DNA of 64,000 bases, taken from assembly GCF_963662805.1 (NCBI RefSeq), contig NZ_OY759862.1, positions 186,001 to 250,000 on the forward strand, read 5' to 3'. Numbering within the stretch: the stretch's first letter is position 1; each line of letters opens with the position of its first letter. The notes beneath the pieces are model-generated. The model did no database searches. It saw only the letters and a program-made list of their open reading frames with translations, and had not been told where the DNA came from. A program made the position numbers and the translations under genes. This document shows, piece after piece, positions 61,765-64,000 of the stretch. The stretch comes from an uncultured Cohaesibacter sp. Lineage in GTDB: Bacteria > Pseudomonadota > Alphaproteobacteria > Rhizobiales > Cohaesibacteraceae.

Positions 61765-62772
61765 ATGAGCGATCCAAGGCCTCCCCTTGATATCTATCTG
61801 TGTGCCCCGCGAGGCTTCTGCGCCGGTGTGGACCGTGCGATCCAGATCGTCGAGCTCGCGCTTGCCACCTATGGTGCGCCGGTCTATGTCCGCCATGAAA
61901 TCGTCCACAACAAGTTCGTTGTCGAAAGCCTGAAGGCAAAAGGCGCGATCTTTGTCGAGGAACTCGACGAGATCCCGGAAACGAAGCAACCTGTGATCTT
62001 CTCCGCCCATGGCGTTCCCAAATCGGTGCCCGAAACCGCCAGCGCGATGAATTTCTTCTATCTCGACGCCACCTGTCCGCTGGTGTCCAAGGTTCACAAG
62101 GAAGCGATCCTGCATGATCGCCGGGGTCACGAGATCGTGCTGATTGGTCATGCCGGCCATCCCGAAGTGATCGGCACCATGGGCCAGCTCGGCGAGAATG
62201 TCGTCAAGCTCATCGAAACTGTCGACGATGTCGAAAAGCTCGCCCCAAAGGACCCGGACAATCTCGCCTGGATCACCCAGACGACCTTGTCGGTGGATGA
62301 TACAGCCGACATCATCGAAGCCTTGAAGCGGCGCTTTCCGGCGATCAAGGGCCCGAACAAGGATGACATCTGCTATGCCACCACCAACCGTCAGGAAGCA
62401 GTCAAGCAGACCGCGCCCCGCTCGGACGTGATGATCGTGGTCGGTGCGCCCAATAGCTCCAACTCGCGCCGCCTGCGCGAAGTGGGAGAGCGGGCCGGAT
62501 GCCGCCACTCCCTGTTGTTGCAACGCGCCTCCGAGATCGACTGGGATAGCCTTGGCGACATTTCCTCCGTGACCATCACCGCCGGGGCATCGGCCCCGGA
62601 AATACTGGTCAAGGAAGTCATTGATGCCTTCTCCGAGCGCTATGACGTGACGGTTGAAACCGTGGTCACCGCCAACGAAGACGTGATCTTCAACATCCCC
62701 CGCGAATTGCGCGAGGCGGCCATTGCCGCAGGCGTGCTCGAGGCCGGGCCGAAAGCCGAAGCGGTGAGCTAA
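61765..62772 (+). CDS. ispH: 4-hydroxy-3-methylbut-2-enyl diphosphate reductase
   Basis: A 335-residue IspH, the last enzyme of the MEP isoprenoid pathway, making IPP and DMAPP. The [4Fe-4S] ligands are in APRGFCAGVDRAIQIVE, DATCPLVSKVHKE and DDICYATTNRQ. The catalytic Glu lies in TTLSVDDT-adjacent sequence, and the substrate-binding GAPNSSNSRRL is present. AAGGACAGGA lies upstream of the ATG. It probably forms an operon with thrB, 56 bp downstream. Confidence 0.97.
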   Translation: MSDPRPPLDIYLCAPRGFCAGVDRAIQIVELALATYGAPVYVRHEIVHNKFVVESLKAKGAIFVEELDEIPETKQPVIFSAHGVPKSVPETASAMNFFYLDATCPLVSKVHKEAILHDRRGHEIVLIGHAGHPEVIGTMGQLGENVVKLIETVDDVEKLAPKDPDNLAWITQTTLSVDDTADIIEALKRRFPAIKGPNKDDICYATTNRQEAVKQTAPRSDVMIVVGAPNSSNSRRLREVGERAGCRHSLLLQRASEIDWDSLGDISSVTITAGASAPEILVKEVIDAFSERYDVTVETVVTANEDVIFNIPRELREAAIAAGVLEAGPKAEAVS

Positions 62773-62828
62773 AGCCGCAAGGGGCCTTAACGAACAAGAC
62801 GACAAGAAGAAGCAAGAAAGGGGCCGAT

Positions 62829-63794
62829 ATGGCGGTCTACACCGAAGTCAGCGACGAGGAACTCGACGCCTTCATCAACAGCTATGACGTCGGAACGCTC
62901 ACCTCCTACAAGGGCATTGCCGAAGGGGTCGAGAATTCCAACTTCCTCGTTCAGACAACCACTGGCCCCTATATCCTCACGCTCTATGAAAAGCGGGTCA
63001 ATCCCAACGACCTGCCGTTTTTCCTCGGCCTCAAGGAGCATCTCTCCGAGCGCGGCCTCAATTGCCCCACCCCCTTGCGCAACAGGGCTGGCAAGTCCCT
63101 TGGTCATCTGGCCGGGCGTCCCGCTGCGATGGTGACCTTTCTGGAGGGTATGTGGGTGCGCCGCCCCAATGTGGATCATTGCGAACAGCTCGGTGTCGCC
63201 ATGGCCAAGATGCACGAGGCGGGCGAGGGCTTTGAGCTGACGCGCGAAAATGCGCTCTCTGTGCCCGGCTGGCGTCCGCTGTTTGCCATGTGCTCCGACC
63301 GGGCCGATACAGTGGAGCCGGGTCTGAAGGCCGAGATCAGCGCTGAGCTTGATTTCTTCGAGAACAACTGGCCGAAGGCCCTGCCCAAAGGCATCATTCA
63401 CGCCGACCTGTTTCCGGACAATGTCTTCTTCCTGCGCAACGAGCTGTCCGGGCTGATCGACTTCTATTTTGCCTGCAACGATTTGCTCGCCTACGATATC
63501 GCCATATGCATCAATGCCTGGTGCTTCGAGCCGGACGACATGTTCAACGTGACCAAGACCCGGGCGCTGCTCAAGGGCTATCAGTCCGTGCGCAAGCTGA
63601 CGAGCGCCGAATATGATGCCCTGCCGCTGCTTGCCCGTGGTGCAGCCCTGCGCTTCCTGCTCACCCGGCTCTATGACTGGCTGAATGTGCCCGAAGGCGC
63701 GCAGGTCACGCCGAAGGATCCGATGGAATATCTCAAGAAGCTGCGCTTCCACCGCTCGATCCGGTCGGCGGCGGATTATGGCATCGAAGCGTGA
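62829..63794 (+). CDS. thrB: Homoserine kinase (APH-fold type)
   Basis: A 321-residue ThrB of the aminoglycoside-phosphotransferase fold used by alphaproteobacteria. The start reads MAVYTEVSDEELDAFI, followed by KGIAEGVENSNFLV, the catalytic loop IIHADLFPDNVFF and the metal-binding GLIDFYFACND. It phosphorylates homoserine in threonine synthesis, the step after the homoserine dehydrogenase seen at the other end of this window. AAGAAAGGGG precedes the ATG. Co-directional with ispH. Confidence 0.96.
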   Translation: MAVYTEVSDEELDAFINSYDVGTLTSYKGIAEGVENSNFLVQTTTGPYILTLYEKRVNPNDLPFFLGLKEHLSERGLNCPTPLRNRAGKSLGHLAGRPAAMVTFLEGMWVRRPNVDHCEQLGVAMAKMHEAGEGFELTRENALSVPGWRPLFAMCSDRADTVEPGLKAEISAELDFFENNWPKALPKGIIHADLFPDNVFFLRNELSGLIDFYFACNDLLAYDIAICINAWCFEPDDMFNVTKTRALLKGYQSVRKLTSAEYDALPLLARGAALRFLLTRLYDWLNVPEGAQVTPKDPMEYLKKLRFHRSIRSAADYGIEA

Positions 63795-63848
63795 GCATCC
63801 GCTGAAAAAGCGATATGATCATCGCCGGATGAGCCGGGGAGAGCGACG

Positions 63849-64000
63849 ATGAGCAGATGTGGTGCCGGTATCGGGACGAAGGCGAAGGATGATCCCTTCC
63901 TGTTTCGCAATCATTATCCGCTGCCCGTGCGGGTGATGGTCGGGCTGTTCGGCTGCGTGCTGTGGCTGCTGCCTTGGTATCTGCTCGTCGCGCCCCACTG
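63849..64000 (+). CDS. Hypothetical membrane protein, 5' part (runs off the right edge)
   Basis: Fifty codons of an open frame starting at an ATG preceded by GGGGAGAG. After a hydrophilic start (MSRCGAGIGTKAKDDPFL) a hydrophobic segment begins (VMVGLFGCVLWLLPWYLLVA), indicating a membrane protein. Too little is present to name a family. It is 54 bp after thrB on the same strand and may belong to that operon, where rnhA is often found instead. Confidence 0.55.
   Translation, partial: MSRCGAGIGTKAKDDPFLFRNHYPLPVRVMVGLFGCVLWLLPWYLLVAPH

Noticed and set aside
1..64000. CRISPR arrays, tRNA/rRNA genes, insertion sequences, prophage
   Set aside because: No regularly spaced repeats, no tRNA T-loop/anticodon pattern, no transposase, integrase or phage structural gene was seen.

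Overview
The window looks like chromosomal DNA of an alphaproteobacterium, most likely Hyphomicrobiales. A marine, Cohaesibacter-like genus is my guess and cannot be checked here. Supporting signs are the moderately GC-rich genes, the APH-type homoserine kinase, a MutL with the endonuclease motif, a CoA-ligase/GNAT fusion, TRAP and HAAT-type transporters, several chemoreceptors, and CtrA-like boxes in promoter regions. I see no rRNA, tRNA, insertion sequence, prophage or CRISPR array.

Left part (1-13.8 kb): the 5' end of homoserine dehydrogenase, then an aspartase, then a divergent catabolic cluster. Its minus-strand operon encodes an amino-acid ABC transporter, a saccharopine-dehydrogenase-like oxidoreductase, an embedded LysR regulator and a non-canonical SDR. 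Its plus-strand operon encodes a three-subunit FAD/Fe-S dehydrogenase of the opine/hydroxyproline-oxidase type, an aldehyde dehydrogenase, a DapA-family enzyme and an Asp/Glu-racemase-like protein. A perfect inverted repeat sits between the two operons. Together they look like uptake and oxidation of an amino or imino acid whose identity is not evident.

14-18 kb is a small surface-glycan locus (two-domain glycosyltransferase, SGNH-like protein, GSCFA protein). 18-24 kb is a uronate/mannonate locus (TRAP transporter, two GntR/FadR regulators, UxuA). 24-32 kb holds an FkbM methyltransferase, a YghU-type GST, a YedK/HMCES protein, a hotdog thioesterase, an MFS carrier and a PAS-GGDEF-EAL protein. 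32-39.5 kb holds a Cache chemoreceptor, an AT-rich spacer, a Bcr/CflA exporter and the DUF2157-DUF4401-GDYXXLXY membrane operon.

39.6-45 kb is the most unusual part. A membrane protein with an ammonium-transporter fold has both pore histidines replaced by phenylalanine, and it is fused to a histidine-kinase-like tail that lacks the phospho-acceptor His and the ATP-site residues. Facing it is a two-domain kinase-like protein that has lost key residues in both its APH and P-loop halves. Just downstream lies a candidate structured RNA with a GNRA tetraloop, nested helices and an intrinsic terminator.

45-64 kb is mostly housekeeping: Pat-type CoA ligase/acetyltransferase, universal stress protein, DMT permease, a polytopic chemoreceptor with a coupled small protein, rsmD, an RluB-type pseudouridine synthase with low-complexity tails, tadA, an XRE regulator, a frameshifted haloacetate-dehalogenase-like gene, mutL, dgkA, ispH, thrB and the start of a membrane protein. 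A second candidate structured element (49375-49625) precedes the DMT permease gene.
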